Positions 1 through 8,014 of a DNA stretch of 64,000 nt are shown one piece after another. The notes under the pieces were generated by a model. It made no database searches and was not told the origin of the DNA. It worked only from the letters and a program-made list of their open reading frames with translations. Position 1 is the stretch's first letter. Every line of letters starts with the position of its first letter. This DNA is from Brevibacillus borstelensis (lineage in GTDB: Bacteria > Bacillota > Bacilli > Brevibacillales > Brevibacillaceae): positions 115,660 to 179,659 of the forward strand of contig NZ_RHHO01000016.1 of assembly GCF_003710865.1 (NCBI RefSeq), in the 5' to 3' direction. The translations under genes were made by a program, and so were the position numbers.

Positions 1-982
1 CCGCTTCAGGCAGAGCTGCGGCCCAGTACCCGGCGGCGCCGATTTCAATCGAAGTTCCTGCCTGGCTCAGCGTCATGGCCAGGTCATTGCGCGTCGCGAT
101 CCAGAAAAAGCCCTTGGCCCGCACCACCTCTTCCGGCCAGTCCTCCAGCCAGCTCGCAAAGCGCTCCGGGTGAAACGGTCTTTTGCGTCGGTAGACAAAG
201 GAAGAGATGCCGTACTCATCCGTTTCCGGCGTATGCTCTCCGTGCTCCAGCCCTTTGATCCAGCCGGCAGAACGGCTTGCTTTTTCAAAGTCAAACAAGC
301 CGGTATTCAGGATATCCCTCGGGTGTACATGCCCCCGGCTGGTCCGGATCAGCTTGGCATCCGGCTGCAATTTGCGCAGGACCGCTTCCAGTTCATCCAG
401 TTGTTCCGGCTCCACCAGGTCGCACTTGTTTAGGATCAGCACATCACAAAACTCGATCTGGCTGATCAAAAGATCCACGACATCGCGGCGATCTTCCTCT
501 GCAGCAGCCTGACCGCGCTCCAGCAGGCTTTCTCCGGAGGAAAAGTCGTGCCAAAAACGGTTGGCGTCTACGACCGTCACCATCGTGTCCAGCCGGCAAA
601 CGCGGGACAGGTCGATGCCCATTTCCTCGTCGACATACGTGAAGGTTTGGGCAACTGGCACCGGTTCGCCAATCCCGGTCGATTCGATCAGAATGTAGTC
701 ATACTTCCCTTCAGTGGCCAAACGCTCCACCTCTGTCAGCAAATCCTCCCGCAATGTGCAGCAGATGCAGCCATTGGACATCTCCACTACCTTTTCCTCG
801 ACCCGGGACAGCCCGCCTCCCTGGGCAATCAGCTCCCCGTCAATATTCACTTCGCTCAAATCATTCACGATGACCGCGACTCGCATCCCTTCCCGATTGT
901 TCAACACGTGGTTGAGCAATGTTGTTTTGCCTGCTCCCAAATACCCGCTCAGTACTGTTACCGGAATCCGATTGTCACTCAT
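1..982 (-). CDS. CobW/COG0523 GTPase, zinc-responsive (YciC/ZagA type), partial
   Basis: Only the first 327 codons are in the window; the gene runs off the left edge. The protein opens with a P-loop ([14 protein letters not shown], near residues 10-23), then the family metal-binding motif CICC inside [11 protein letters not shown], then an ESTG switch region and an NKCDL guanine-specificity motif. These mark the G3E family of metallochaperone GTPases. The promoter is bracketed by two Zur boxes, which points to a role in zinc starvation like Bacillus YciC/ZagA rather than cobalamin synthesis. The start is the ATG at 982. It is monocistronic as far as can be seen. Confidence 0.9.
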   Translation of the reverse strand, partial: MSDNRIPVTVLSGYLGAGKTTLLNHVLNNREGMRVAVIVNDLSEVNIDGELIAQGGGLSRVEEKVVEMSNGCICCTLREDLLTEVERLATEGKYDYILIESTGIGEPVPVAQTFTYVDEEMGIDLSRVCRLDTMVTVVDANRFWHDFSSGESLLERGQAAAEEDRRDVVDLLISQIEFCDVLILNKCDLVEPEQLDELEAVLRKLQPDAKLIRTSRGHVHPRDILNTGLFDFEKASRSAGWIKGLEHGEHTPETDEYGISSFVYRRKRPFHPERFASWLEDWPEEVVRAKGFFWIATRNDLAMTLSQAGTSIEIGAAGYWAAALPEA

Positions 983-1027
983 GCCTATGTACAACTCCCT
1001 GTTTGTGGATTGTGATGCGCAACAAAT

Positions 1028-1048
1028 AAATCGTAACAATTACGATTT
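1028..1048 (-). promoter_or_regulatory. Zur box, downstream copy
   Basis: This 21 bp near-perfect palindrome has half-sites AAATCGTAA and TTACGATTT. It matches the Bacillus Zur consensus TCGTAATnATTACGA with one change. It lies just after the -10 hexamer of the CobW gene, where a bound repressor would block the start of transcription. Confidence 0.88.
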
Positions 1049-1055
1049 AACAATC

Positions 1056-1085
1056 ATCCTACACCCCGCAAACAAAAGTTGTCAA
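1056..1085 (-). promoter_or_regulatory. Sigma-A type promoter of the CobW GTPase gene
   Basis: On the minus strand a perfect -35 TTGACA (1080-1085) is followed after 18 bp by TAGGAT (1056-1061). The promoter lies exactly between the two Zur boxes. Confidence 0.75.
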
Positions 1086-1088
1086 GAT

Positions 1089-1109
1089 AAATCGTATTCA
1101 TTACGATTT
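1089..1109 (-). promoter_or_regulatory. Zur box, upstream copy
   Basis: This is a second palindrome with half-sites AAATCGTAT and TTACGATTT, 4 bp upstream of the -35 hexamer. It makes a two-operator arrangement with the box at 1028-1048, with centres 61 bp apart. Confidence 0.88.
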
Positions 1110-1149
1110 AACAACTGCCTGAATCTATTTGCTCCTCCTCTGCTGGAAA

Positions 1150-1190
1150 CAAAAAAAGCTGTCCCCGTCTGCGATAGACAAGGGACAGCC
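1150..1190 (-). terminator. Rho-independent terminator of the 319-residue secreted protein gene
   Basis: GCTGTCCC (1158-1165) pairs with GGGACAGC (1182-1189). Read on the minus strand, the stem is followed by seven T residues. Confidence 0.8.
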
Positions 1191-1268
1191 CTTAACCGTC
1201 AGTATTCAATGAAAAAGTGCTCGACAGGAGCTGTTTCCTATCTTCGGCTTTCTTGCAAGCTCACATGT

Positions 1269-2228
1269 TTATTTTTTTGCGGACCGAACGCTCTGAACCG
1301 AAGTCCCGACTCCTTGGCCATCTAATGTTACCTTGTACTGTTTCGGGTTATTGAGCGCTGCTTGATCGATCAAAGGTACAAACTTGGTATACTTCCACGT
1401 CAGGGCGCTGTATACGCGGCCATTTTTGGTCGGAATGGTCACAAGGATGTCTTTTACTTTGTCCGAGTTGATATAGCCGATGTTCAGCTTCGGCAGGTAT
1501 CCGGCATCCAGCTTGCCTACGGAAGCAAAGAAATGCTGGCCCCTTCTTCCTTCGCGAACGACGATGCGCAGATCATCGACCGGCAGGCCAAACGCAGCTC
1601 CCTCTTTGTGTCCGACCAGCATGACATGGTCTTTGATGCCGTCACCGTTCACATCGGCATACTTGGTGTCGAGTACAAATGTGATGTCTTTATCCAGAGA
1701 GATTCCCGTATTGAGGAACACATCAGGAGACGGAAAGTTGTCTGATTCCCCCGGGCTTACAGTCAGGCCGACAAGCTTCGGCTTCTGGTTTTCCAGCTTC
1801 CAAATGCTTGTAGCGTGAGCGATCTGGTCGTTTCCGTGCAGTCCCCACATTCTTTGACGCCCCACGTATTGAATCGACCCGTTCTCGGTCACATAGGGAA
1901 CCAGCTCAGCCAGCTTGTCGGAAAATCCGTTAGTCGGCTGCGTCACTTTCCCCTGCTTGTTATAAATCCCTCTGCGCAGGTACTCGTCTTTGTTTTCCTT
2001 GATATCGATATAGGTCGTCGCTCTCGTCTTGTTGTCCACGACTTTGGCGCGGAATCCGTCAATGAACTGGATCGTGAACAAGATCGACTCCTCCGGCGCA
2101 ATCCGTACGATCTGAACTGCTGTCTGCTGACTTGCTTGTGCCTGAACGGGTGCTCCCGTCCACGTAGAGGTCAATGTGACTGCTCCCCCCAAAACAACTG
2201 TACATAACGCTCGTTGCCATGCTTTCAT
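1269..2228 (-). CDS. Secreted protein with an FG-GAP/EF-hand-like DVNGDG motif
   Basis: This 319-residue protein has a clear Sec signal peptide ending near APVQAQA (about residues 25-33). The mature part carries DVNGDGIKD near residue 195, a calcium-binding-type loop common in FG-GAP/VCBS-like repeats. I do not recognise a catalytic family. The start at 2228 has a good GGAGG site 8-10 bases upstream. It stands alone between the CobW gene and the divergent lipoprotein gene. It has a terminator about 80 bases past its stop. The function is unknown; an extracytoplasmic repeat-domain protein is the most that can be said. Confidence 0.7.
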   Translation of the reverse strand: MKAWQRALCTVVLGGAVTLTSTWTGAPVQAQASQQTAVQIVRIAPEESILFTIQFIDGFRAKVVDNKTRATTYIDIKENKDEYLRRGIYNKQGKVTQPTNGFSDKLAELVPYVTENGSIQYVGRQRMWGLHGNDQIAHATSIWKLENQKPKLVGLTVSPGESDNFPSPDVFLNTGISLDKDITFVLDTKYADVNGDGIKDHVMLVGHKEGAAFGLPVDDLRIVVREGRRGQHFFASVGKLDAGYLPKLNIGYINSDKVKDILVTIPTKNGRVYSALTWKYTKFVPLIDQAALNNPKQYKVTLDGQGVGTSVQSVRSAKK

Positions 2229-2555
2229 TTCTTTCTTCCTCCCTTAGTACCCAGGCTTTCCTGCTCTTTTTCTCCTGTTATCATTAGCACAGGTCCAGAG
2301 TCATGCCTCTTTTCATGTATGTCCCATCCACTTATCCGCCATATTTCGCAATGGATGGGTTTCATTTCTCTGTAATCATAAACGGTATAACCTCCTAAAT
2401 TGTTGCAGGCAGGTTTCTCCATGCCCATTCTTTTTTTAAGCGGGTCTGTTTTTTTTACCGGTTTGCAACAAATTCACCTCTCGGGCAAGCTACAATAGAG
2501 TGGGAATGAAATCATGCGTCTATTTGAGCACCAACAGAAAGGAACGAAAAGACAG
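2229..2555. other. Divergent intergenic region with no supported gene
   Basis: This region separates the secreted protein gene from the divergent lipoprotein operon. It holds an AGGAGG-like stretch on the minus strand near 2391-2396 and a TACAAT -10-like hexamer at 2491-2496 on the plus strand without a well-spaced -35. A 67-codon minus-strand frame here lacks a ribosome-binding site and was not accepted. Confidence 0.4.
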
Positions 2556-3923
2556 ATGAAAAAAATCTGGCTGTATTTGGCTGTCTTGTCTGTCGCGCTG
2601 ACCGGCGGCGGCTGCGGCTTTACCGATACTCCCAACGAACTGATGCGTGCGCCTGCGGCCGACGTCAACCAGCAGTCGATCAATCAGGCGGTCATGCAGT
2701 TTCTCCCCCCCGGCTCACAGCTGACCGTGCCGTTGAACCCGGCAGAGTCTAGTGCTGTCGCCCTTCACGACTTGACAGGCAACGGCTCGCCTGAGGTGAT
2801 CGCCTTTTACAAGACGGAAAAAACCGACTACGAGATCGGCGTCCTGGTCTTGTCACAGAGTGGCGGAAACTGGAAAAAGACTGCCTCTTTCACCGGGATC
2901 GGCCGGGAATTGGACTATGTCGATTACGTTGACATGACCGGCGACGGAATTCCCGAGATGCTGATCGGATGGGGCGGAGGAGACGGCCTGAACAAGGAGC
3001 TTTCCGTCTATTCCCTAAAAGAAAATCAGCCCGTGGAACTGCTGAAGCAGCCTTATTCGGTCATGGCGGTAGGAGATCTTGCCGGAAATCAGGAGCAAGA
3101 GCTGGCCCTCGTCGTTCACGACAACAACAATCTGGTATCCAAAGCAGAGGTGTACGGCCCAACGGACGGGAAACTGTCCAAATGGACGGAGATCCAACTG
3201 GACGGCAATGTAAACGGCTACGAGCAGGCAGTCATCGGCAAGGCGTCCCCGACAAAAAATGGCATTTTCATCGAAGCCGGCCTCGGAGCCCATTCCGCTA
3301 TGACCGAGCTGTTGATCCTGGAAAATGGCCAATTGCTCCGTCCATTGGCTGGCACCCGGGAAGAAATGGAACTGACTTTTAAACCATACAGCCTATATAG
3401 TGAAGATATTAACGATGACGGGATTATAGAAATAGGAATTCATACACAGCCGCCAGGCACGGACGAAATGGCCATGGCGGAAATCCCCTGGATCTCTTCC
3501 TACTATCAGTGGGATGGCAAAAGCGGCCTAAAGCATATGGAGGATCATTTCCAAAGCACCAGGCTTGGCATCGATTTTCGCATCCCGGATAAATGGAAGG
3601 ACAAGTTTACGGTTGAGCGAAATCCCGATTCCAATTCGACCGTGGCCCACATGGTCTACTACGGTCAGAACGGCGAGCAGAAAGCGACCCTCCTCACCTT
3701 CCAATCGATCCCTCAGCAGGAGTGGGCGAAAATGGAAAAATCCTCTGAGGGCAAGCAGACGCCGTATCTGGTATTGTCAGAACAGGGCAAGCAAGTGCTC
3801 GTGGCGATCCAGCCGCAAAAGCCTGACAATCTGAGCAGTGCCGCTTTGCGCGAATACAACGCCATGCTGCTGACCTCGGACGAAATCAGACAGTTGTTCC
3901 GACCGTTGAAAATGCAGCTCTAA
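2556..3923 (+). CDS. Lipoprotein with FG-GAP-like repeats
   Basis: This 455-residue protein starts at MKKIWLYLAVLSVALTGGGC, a lipoprotein signal peptide with the acylated Cys at about residue 20. That makes it a better start than the in-frame ATG at 2514. Repeats of the type DLTGNGSPE, DMTGDGIPE and DINDDGIIE (near residues 75, 125 and 280) resemble FG-GAP/beta-propeller calcium loops. It is the first gene of an apparent operon with a response regulator 35 bases downstream and a kinase overlapping that. This suggests the lipoprotein acts with, or is sensed by, the two-component system. The molecular function is unknown. Confidence 0.75.
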   Translation: MKKIWLYLAVLSVALTGGGCGFTDTPNELMRAPAADVNQQSINQAVMQFLPPGSQLTVPLNPAESSAVALHDLTGNGSPEVIAFYKTEKTDYEIGVLVLSQSGGNWKKTASFTGIGRELDYVDYVDMTGDGIPEMLIGWGGGDGLNKELSVYSLKENQPVELLKQPYSVMAVGDLAGNQEQELALVVHDNNNLVSKAEVYGPTDGKLSKWTEIQLDGNVNGYEQAVIGKASPTKNGIFIEAGLGAHSAMTELLILENGQLLRPLAGTREEMELTFKPYSLYSEDINDDGIIEIGIHTQPPGTDEMAMAEIPWISSYYQWDGKSGLKHMEDHFQSTRLGIDFRIPDKWKDKFTVERNPDSNSTVAHMVYYGQNGEQKATLLTFQSIPQQEWAKMEKSSEGKQTPYLVLSEQGKQVLVAIQPQKPDNLSSAALREYNAMLLTSDEIRQLFRPLKMQL

Positions 3924-3958
3924 GCTCGGCCGGTTCGGTTTTCTAAGGAGACGAGAAC

Positions 3959-4669
3959 ATGAAAGTACTGCTGTTAGAAGATGAAAAATCAATCCGCGAT
4001 TTTGTCCGCATCAATCTCAAGCGCGAGGGATGCGACGTCATCGAGGCCGCCTCTGGCGAAGAGGCGTTGACCATTGCGGACAGCCAACCGAATATCGAGA
4101 TCGCCATCCTGGACGTCATGCTGCCGGGAATCGACGGATTTGAAGTGTGCGGACAGCTCCGCCGCAAGTTTCCCCGCATGGGAATCATTATGCTGACGGC
4201 GAAGAGCCAGGAGCTGGACAAAGTGATGGGGCTGGAGTTTGGCGCAGATGACTACGTCGTCAAACCATTCAGCCCGGCAGAGCTGCTCGCCCGGGTAAAA
4301 GCCCTGCACCGCAGGCTTACTGCGCTCGAGGTGCAGGAGGAAGATTCCCGCATTATCGACATTCCTCCTTTCCAACTGCTTCTCGACGAGCGGAAGCTGA
4401 TCAAGCACAAACAGGAAATCGATTTGACGCCGAAAGAATTTGCCATCATCAAGCTGCTTGCAGAGAACGCCAACAAAGCAATTAGCCGCGACGACATTTT
4501 GACCGAAGTGTGGGGACAGTTCTATATCGGCGATCTAAAGGTAGTGGACGTGAACATCCGTCGAATCCGGCAAAAAATCGAAGACGATCCGGCCCATCCC
4601 GCATACGTCGAGACGGTCTGGGGCTATGGTTATTTATGGCGAAAGGAAACCGCTGATGAGGGGAATTAG
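3959..4669 (+). CDS. OmpR/PhoB-family response regulator
   Basis: The 236-residue protein has an N-terminal receiver domain with acidic residues D8/E9, the phospho-acceptor D52 in ILDVMLP and the conserved Lys in VKPFSP. A C-terminal winged-helix DNA-binding domain follows (DLTPKEFAIIKLL to ETVWGYGYLW). AAGGAG lies 9 bases before the ATG. Its stop overlaps the start of the partner kinase, so the two are translationally coupled. The regulon cannot be told from sequence. Confidence 0.93.
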   Translation: MKVLLLEDEKSIRDFVRINLKREGCDVIEAASGEEALTIADSQPNIEIAILDVMLPGIDGFEVCGQLRRKFPRMGIIMLTAKSQELDKVMGLEFGADDYVVKPFSPAELLARVKALHRRLTALEVQEEDSRIIDIPPFQLLLDERKLIKHKQEIDLTPKEFAIIKLLAENANKAISRDDILTEVWGQFYIGDLKVVDVNIRRIRQKIEDDPAHPAYVETVWGYGYLWRKETADEGN

Positions 4670-6071
4670 AGCGCGGCTCGTCATTCATTTTGGCCTGATC
4701 CTGCTGTTGATCGTCCTCGTCCTTGAGGGGCTGTTCTACTGGGCTGTGCATACCTACTATTTCGGCACGGCCACAGAGACTCTGGTGACGAGATCGACGA
4801 CCTTCACCAACTTTATCAACAAGTACGCGGACAGCTACCACTTGAGAGACAAAGCCCGCTATATATTGGAAAACGTCTCAAAAGAAGAAACCGCCAAAGT
4901 GGAAGTCCTTGATCTGACTGGAAAAGTCATTCTCAACTCTTACGGCTTTCAGACGGCAGAGGTCATCGAAACGCCAGATGTGCTCAATGCCTTGCAAACC
5001 GGCATGGGGTTGTATGTCGGCAAGTCTCCGTACACGCGGGAGAGAGTCGTCGCGGTATCCAATCCGCTTGTCTACATGGGAGAGCAGGTAGGTGTCCTGC
5101 GCTACTCGATTTCAGCCGAGCCGCTGTACGCTGCCGTATACCGGATTGCGATGTACGGTGCGGGAGTCGGGGTGATCGTGGTGTTATTCGCCTTCACGTT
5201 GAGCCTGATCATCGCCAAGCGCATCGTCGGCCCGATTCAGGAGCTGACCCGGGCGGCTACACAGATGGCGACCGGAAATTTCTCCGCGCGGGCAAAAAAG
5301 CAATTTAATGACGAAGTCGGTACTTTAGCCGAGGCGTTTAACTACATGGCAGCGGAGATAAGCAAGAATGAACAGATGAAAAACAACTTTATCTCATCGG
5401 TTTCCCATGAACTGCGGACGCCGCTTACCTCGATCAAAGGCTGGGGCGAGACGTTGATTTCCGGAGGGCTGGAGGACAAGGAAGAGACGATGCTGGGGCT
5501 GCAGGTCATCTCCAAGGAGACGGACCGGTTGATTGGTCTGGTAGAAGAGCTGCTCGATTTCTCGAAGTTTCAGTCCGGTGAACTGAAATTATCGACGGAG
5601 CGCCTCGATCTGCGCGATATTGTAGAGGATGTGCGGATTCAATTCGGCCTTCGGGCACAGGACGAGGGCATTGACTTTTTCGTCCATATCCCGCCCTCTC
5701 CTGTTCCCGTGCAGGTGGACCCCAATCGGATGAAGCAGATCTTCGTAAACCTGCTGGACAATGCTTTCAAATTCACTTTACGCGGAGGCTCTATCCAGAT
5801 TTCATGTCAGACGGATGAGACGCATGTAAAAGTGCTGGTCAGCGACACAGGGGAAGGCATCGCCCCGAAAGATTTGCCCCATATAACGGAAAGGTTTTTC
5901 AAGGGACAATCCAAGCGATCAGGCAGCGGTCTCGGTCTTGCCATTTGCAAAGACATCGTTCACCTGCACGGCGGCCAATTTTCCGTGTCGAGCACCTTGG
6001 GCAAAGGAACGACGGTAACGGTCGAGCTGCCGCTGGCACAAAGCCTCACCCCTGAGGAGAAAAGCGTATAG
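4656..6071 (+). CDS. Membrane sensor histidine kinase
   Basis: This 471-residue kinase begins at the ATG at 4656 behind GAAAGGA; an in-frame ATG 30 bases earlier lacks a site. It has two membrane segments (about 10-35 and 160-190) flanking an extracytoplasmic sensor domain. A HAMP linker follows, then the H-box SSVSHELRTPLTSIKGW, the N-box NLLDNAFKFT, and the ATP-lid motifs DTGEGI and GSGLGLA. It overlaps the response regulator gene by 14 bases. The signal is unknown; the co-encoded FG-GAP lipoprotein is a candidate accessory sensor. Confidence 0.92.
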   Translation: MRGIRARLVIHFGLILLLIVLVLEGLFYWAVHTYYFGTATETLVTRSTTFTNFINKYADSYHLRDKARYILENVSKEETAKVEVLDLTGKVILNSYGFQTAEVIETPDVLNALQTGMGLYVGKSPYTRERVVAVSNPLVYMGEQVGVLRYSISAEPLYAAVYRIAMYGAGVGVIVVLFAFTLSLIIAKRIVGPIQELTRAATQMATGNFSARAKKQFNDEVGTLAEAFNYMAAEISKNEQMKNNFISSVSHELRTPLTSIKGWGETLISGGLEDKEETMLGLQVISKETDRLIGLVEELLDFSKFQSGELKLSTERLDLRDIVEDVRIQFGLRAQDEGIDFFVHIPPSPVPVQVDPNRMKQIFVNLLDNAFKFTLRGGSIQISCQTDETHVKVLVSDTGEGIAPKDLPHITERFFKGQSKRSGSGLGLAICKDIVHLHGGQFSVSSTLGKGTTVTVELPLAQSLTPEEKSV

Positions 6072-6111
6072 CCGATATTTGGCCAACCAACAAACAAATT
6101 CAGCCAACAAA

Positions 6112-6137
6112 AAACGCCCGACCACGCGAGCGTTTTC
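6112..6137. terminator. Bidirectional terminator between the kinase and nitroreductase genes
   Basis: AAAACGC and GCGTTTT form a 7 bp stem around a 12-base loop, with A-rich sequence on the left and TTTTCCTTCTTT on the right. It lies between two convergent genes. Confidence 0.55.
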
Positions 6138-6152
6138 CTTCTTTCATCCGTA

Positions 6153-6785
6153 TTAAAAGCTGTTTTCAATCACCAATTCATCCAGTCCGAATCGCTGCGT
6201 AGGATGGGCAGGAGCGCTCGCCTTGCCCAAAGTAATGATCATCGAAGGCAAGTAGCGGCTAGGAATATTGAAAGCCTGGATCAGCTTCTCTCTGTCGAAT
6301 CCACACATCGGGCAAGTGTCGTAGCCTTTTGCCTTGGCGGCCAACATCAGCTGCATGGCTGCCAGGGAAGAGTTGCGGATCGCTTCATCGCGGGCGAGCT
6401 GCGGGTTGTCTCGGTATGCGTTCTCGATTTGGCTGATCATCGTGTCGCGCACCTGCTCGCTTACGTAGCCTTGAGCCAAAGCTCCATCGTAAACGGGGCG
6501 AGCCGACTTGTCGGCCTCCAGATCAGCCAAAATCACAATCGCTGCATGAGCTTTCACCACTTGTTCCTGACCGTGGGCGATCGGCAGCAGGCGTTCCTTG
6601 TGAGCCTGATCCGTTACTACCAGAAAGCGCCAGTGCTGCAGATTCCAGGAGGATGGAGCTGTAGCTGCTAACCGCAGGATTTCATTCAGTACTCCTCTCG
6701 GAATCGCTTCATTGGGATCGTACTTTCGGACGCTGTGACGCGCTTCCATAGCTTGCTCAGCAGTGAGTTTCATGTCTGTTTGCAT
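6153..6785 (-). CDS. Nitroreductase family protein, FMN-dependent NAD(P)H oxidoreductase
   Basis: The 210-residue protein has the nitroreductase fold signature: RHSVRKYDP near the N terminus (FMN phosphate contact), the PSSWNLQHWRF motif, and a C-terminal MIITLGKA segment. Such enzymes reduce nitroaromatics or quinones using a bound FMN in the cytoplasm. The start at 6785 is set by AAAGGAGG 8 bases upstream; an ATG 9 bases earlier overlaps that site. It is a single gene. Confidence 0.88.
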   Translation of the reverse strand: MQTDMKLTAEQAMEARHSVRKYDPNEAIPRGVLNEILRLAATAPSSWNLQHWRFLVVTDQAHKERLLPIAHGQEQVVKAHAAIVILADLEADKSARPVYDGALAQGYVSEQVRDTMISQIENAYRDNPQLARDEAIRNSSLAAMQLMLAAKAKGYDTCPMCGFDREKLIQAFNIPSRYLPSMIITLGKASAPAHPTQRFGLDELVIENSF

Positions 6786-6834
6786 GATATACATCCTCCT
6801 TTATTTCATCAAGTAGCAAAGTCAATACTTACTT

Positions 6835-6844
6835 TACTATAGTT
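6835..6844. promoter_or_regulatory. Candidate operator upstream of the nitroreductase gene
   Basis: TACTATAGTT is a near-palindrome around a TATAGT -10-like hexamer on the minus strand, with no good -35. Bacillus nitroreductase genes are often controlled by redox-sensing HxlR-type repressors (such as YodB) that bind similar sites. The assignment is tentative. Confidence 0.25.
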
Positions 6845-6975
6845 ACATACTGCATTTCCAGCCTATTTTTGTATATCTTGCAGTTGTATGTATGAAGGTA
6901 CGCTTCGCTTTCAGTTTTCAGCTATCCTTGCTATTTCATGCACCGCTATATCTACTTCATTAGGAGGGTTCCGTT

Positions 6976-7722
6976 ATGCCGTTTTCCGAAAAAGTTGTCG
7001 TCGTTACCGGTGCAGGACAAGGTATCGGCTATGCTGTCGCCGCCATGTATGCCGCCCGGGGTGCAAGAGTCTGCATTGCCGAAAAAAACCGGGAATTGGG
7101 GGAACGGGCTGCGGCAAAAATCAGCCATGCCGGAGGAAACGTCTTTTTTCAGCAAGTGGATGTTAGCTCTCCTGCCGATATTATTCGGCTGATGGAGGAA
7201 GTCGCGGAGCGCTGGGGCCATTTGGACATCCTGATTAACAACGCCGGGGTATCCACATGGAAGTCTCCGTATGAGCTGTCCGTAGAGGAATGGGACCAAG
7301 TGATCAATACCAATCTCCGCAGTGTCTTTCTCTGCTCGCGGGAAGCCGCACTGTTGATGCGGAGAACCGGCGGAGGCGCGATCGTCAACCTCTCCTCCAC
7401 GCGCGCCCACATGTCCGAGCCCCACTCCGAGGCATACGCCGCTTCCAAAGGCGGCATTCTTGCTCTGACTCACGCTCTGGCGCTTTCCCTCGGTCCGGAC
7501 CGTATTCGCGTCAACGCCATCTCCCCTGGCTGGATCGAAACGGGCGACGAAGAAGCACTCCGTCCGGAGGATCATGAGCAGCATCCCGCCGGCCGCGTAG
7601 GACGTCCGGAAGACGTCGCCCGGGCCTGCCTATTTTTGACCGACGACGAGAACGACTTTGTCACCGGTACCGAGCTCGTCCTCGACGGGGGCATGACTCG
7701 GAAAATGATTTATCTGCCTTGA
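6976..7722 (+). CDS. Short-chain dehydrogenase/reductase
   Basis: The 248-residue protein is a classical SDR: the cofactor motif TGAGQGIG at residues 11-18, NNAG at 88-91, and a catalytic Ser141, Tyr154, Lys158 triad in the AYAASKGG context. A SPGWIETG segment follows the active site. The start has AGGAGGG 7 bases upstream. It would be an NAD(P)-dependent alcohol or ketone oxidoreductase. The substrate cannot be named. The gene stands alone. Confidence 0.9.
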   Translation: MPFSEKVVVVTGAGQGIGYAVAAMYAARGARVCIAEKNRELGERAAAKISHAGGNVFFQQVDVSSPADIIRLMEEVAERWGHLDILINNAGVSTWKSPYELSVEEWDQVINTNLRSVFLCSREAALLMRRTGGGAIVNLSSTRAHMSEPHSEAYAASKGGILALTHALALSLGPDRIRVNAISPGWIETGDEEALRPEDHEQHPAGRVGRPEDVARACLFLTDDENDFVTGTELVLDGGMTRKMIYLP

Positions 7723-7763
7723 CTTCGCTCTCTAACGAACTTCGCTTTCGATTATTTCGTTGA

Positions 7764-7799
7764 GCCGCCTTTCTCCATATGCAGGAAGGCGGTTTTTCT
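7764..7799 (+). terminator. Rho-independent terminator of the SDR gene
   Basis: CCGCCTT (7765-7771) pairs with AAGGCGG (7786-7792), followed by TTTTTCTTTCT. Confidence 0.85.
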
Positions 7800-7841
7800 T
7801 TCTATGTACAAATTCTATGGACAAAAATTTCTTCACTCAAA

Positions 7842-7880
7842 TTGAAAAGCCACTCGGCGTAAAACCGAGTGGCTTTTGTT
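7842..7880 (-). terminator. Terminator of the ba3 oxidase operon
   Basis: A perfect 9 bp stem, GCCACTCGG (7849-7857) with CCGAGTGGC (7865-7873), is followed on the minus strand by TTTTCAATTT and on the plus strand by TTTTGTT. It could work in both directions. Confidence 0.8.
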
Positions 7881-7883
7881 GTG

Positions 7884-7991
7884 GCTTCTGCTTTTGCTTC
7901 TGCTTTTGCTTCTGCATTTGCTTCTGCTTTTGCTTCTGCTTTTGCTTCTGCATTTGCTTCTGCATTTGCTTCTGCTTTTGCTTCTGCCTTT
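7884..7991. repeat. Nine-copy 12 bp tandem repeat after the oxidase subunit I gene
   Basis: Nine units of GCTTCTGCNTTT (N is T, A or C) run head to tail between the subunit I stop codon (8015-8017) and the operon terminator. On the minus strand they would encode Ala-Glu-Ala-Lys/Asn in the same frame as subunit I, but two stop codons intervene. Confidence 0.95.
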
Positions 7992-8014
7992 GCTTTTTAC
8001 ATTTGTCCCAACGT

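Noticed and set aside
2225..2428. 67-codon minus-strand frame upstream of the secreted protein gene
   Set aside because: No ribosome site at its start and no recognisable features; an AGGAGG in it is too far from any in-frame start.
7884..7991. CRISPR array
   Set aside because: The units are 12 bp and contiguous, with no spacers and no cas genes.
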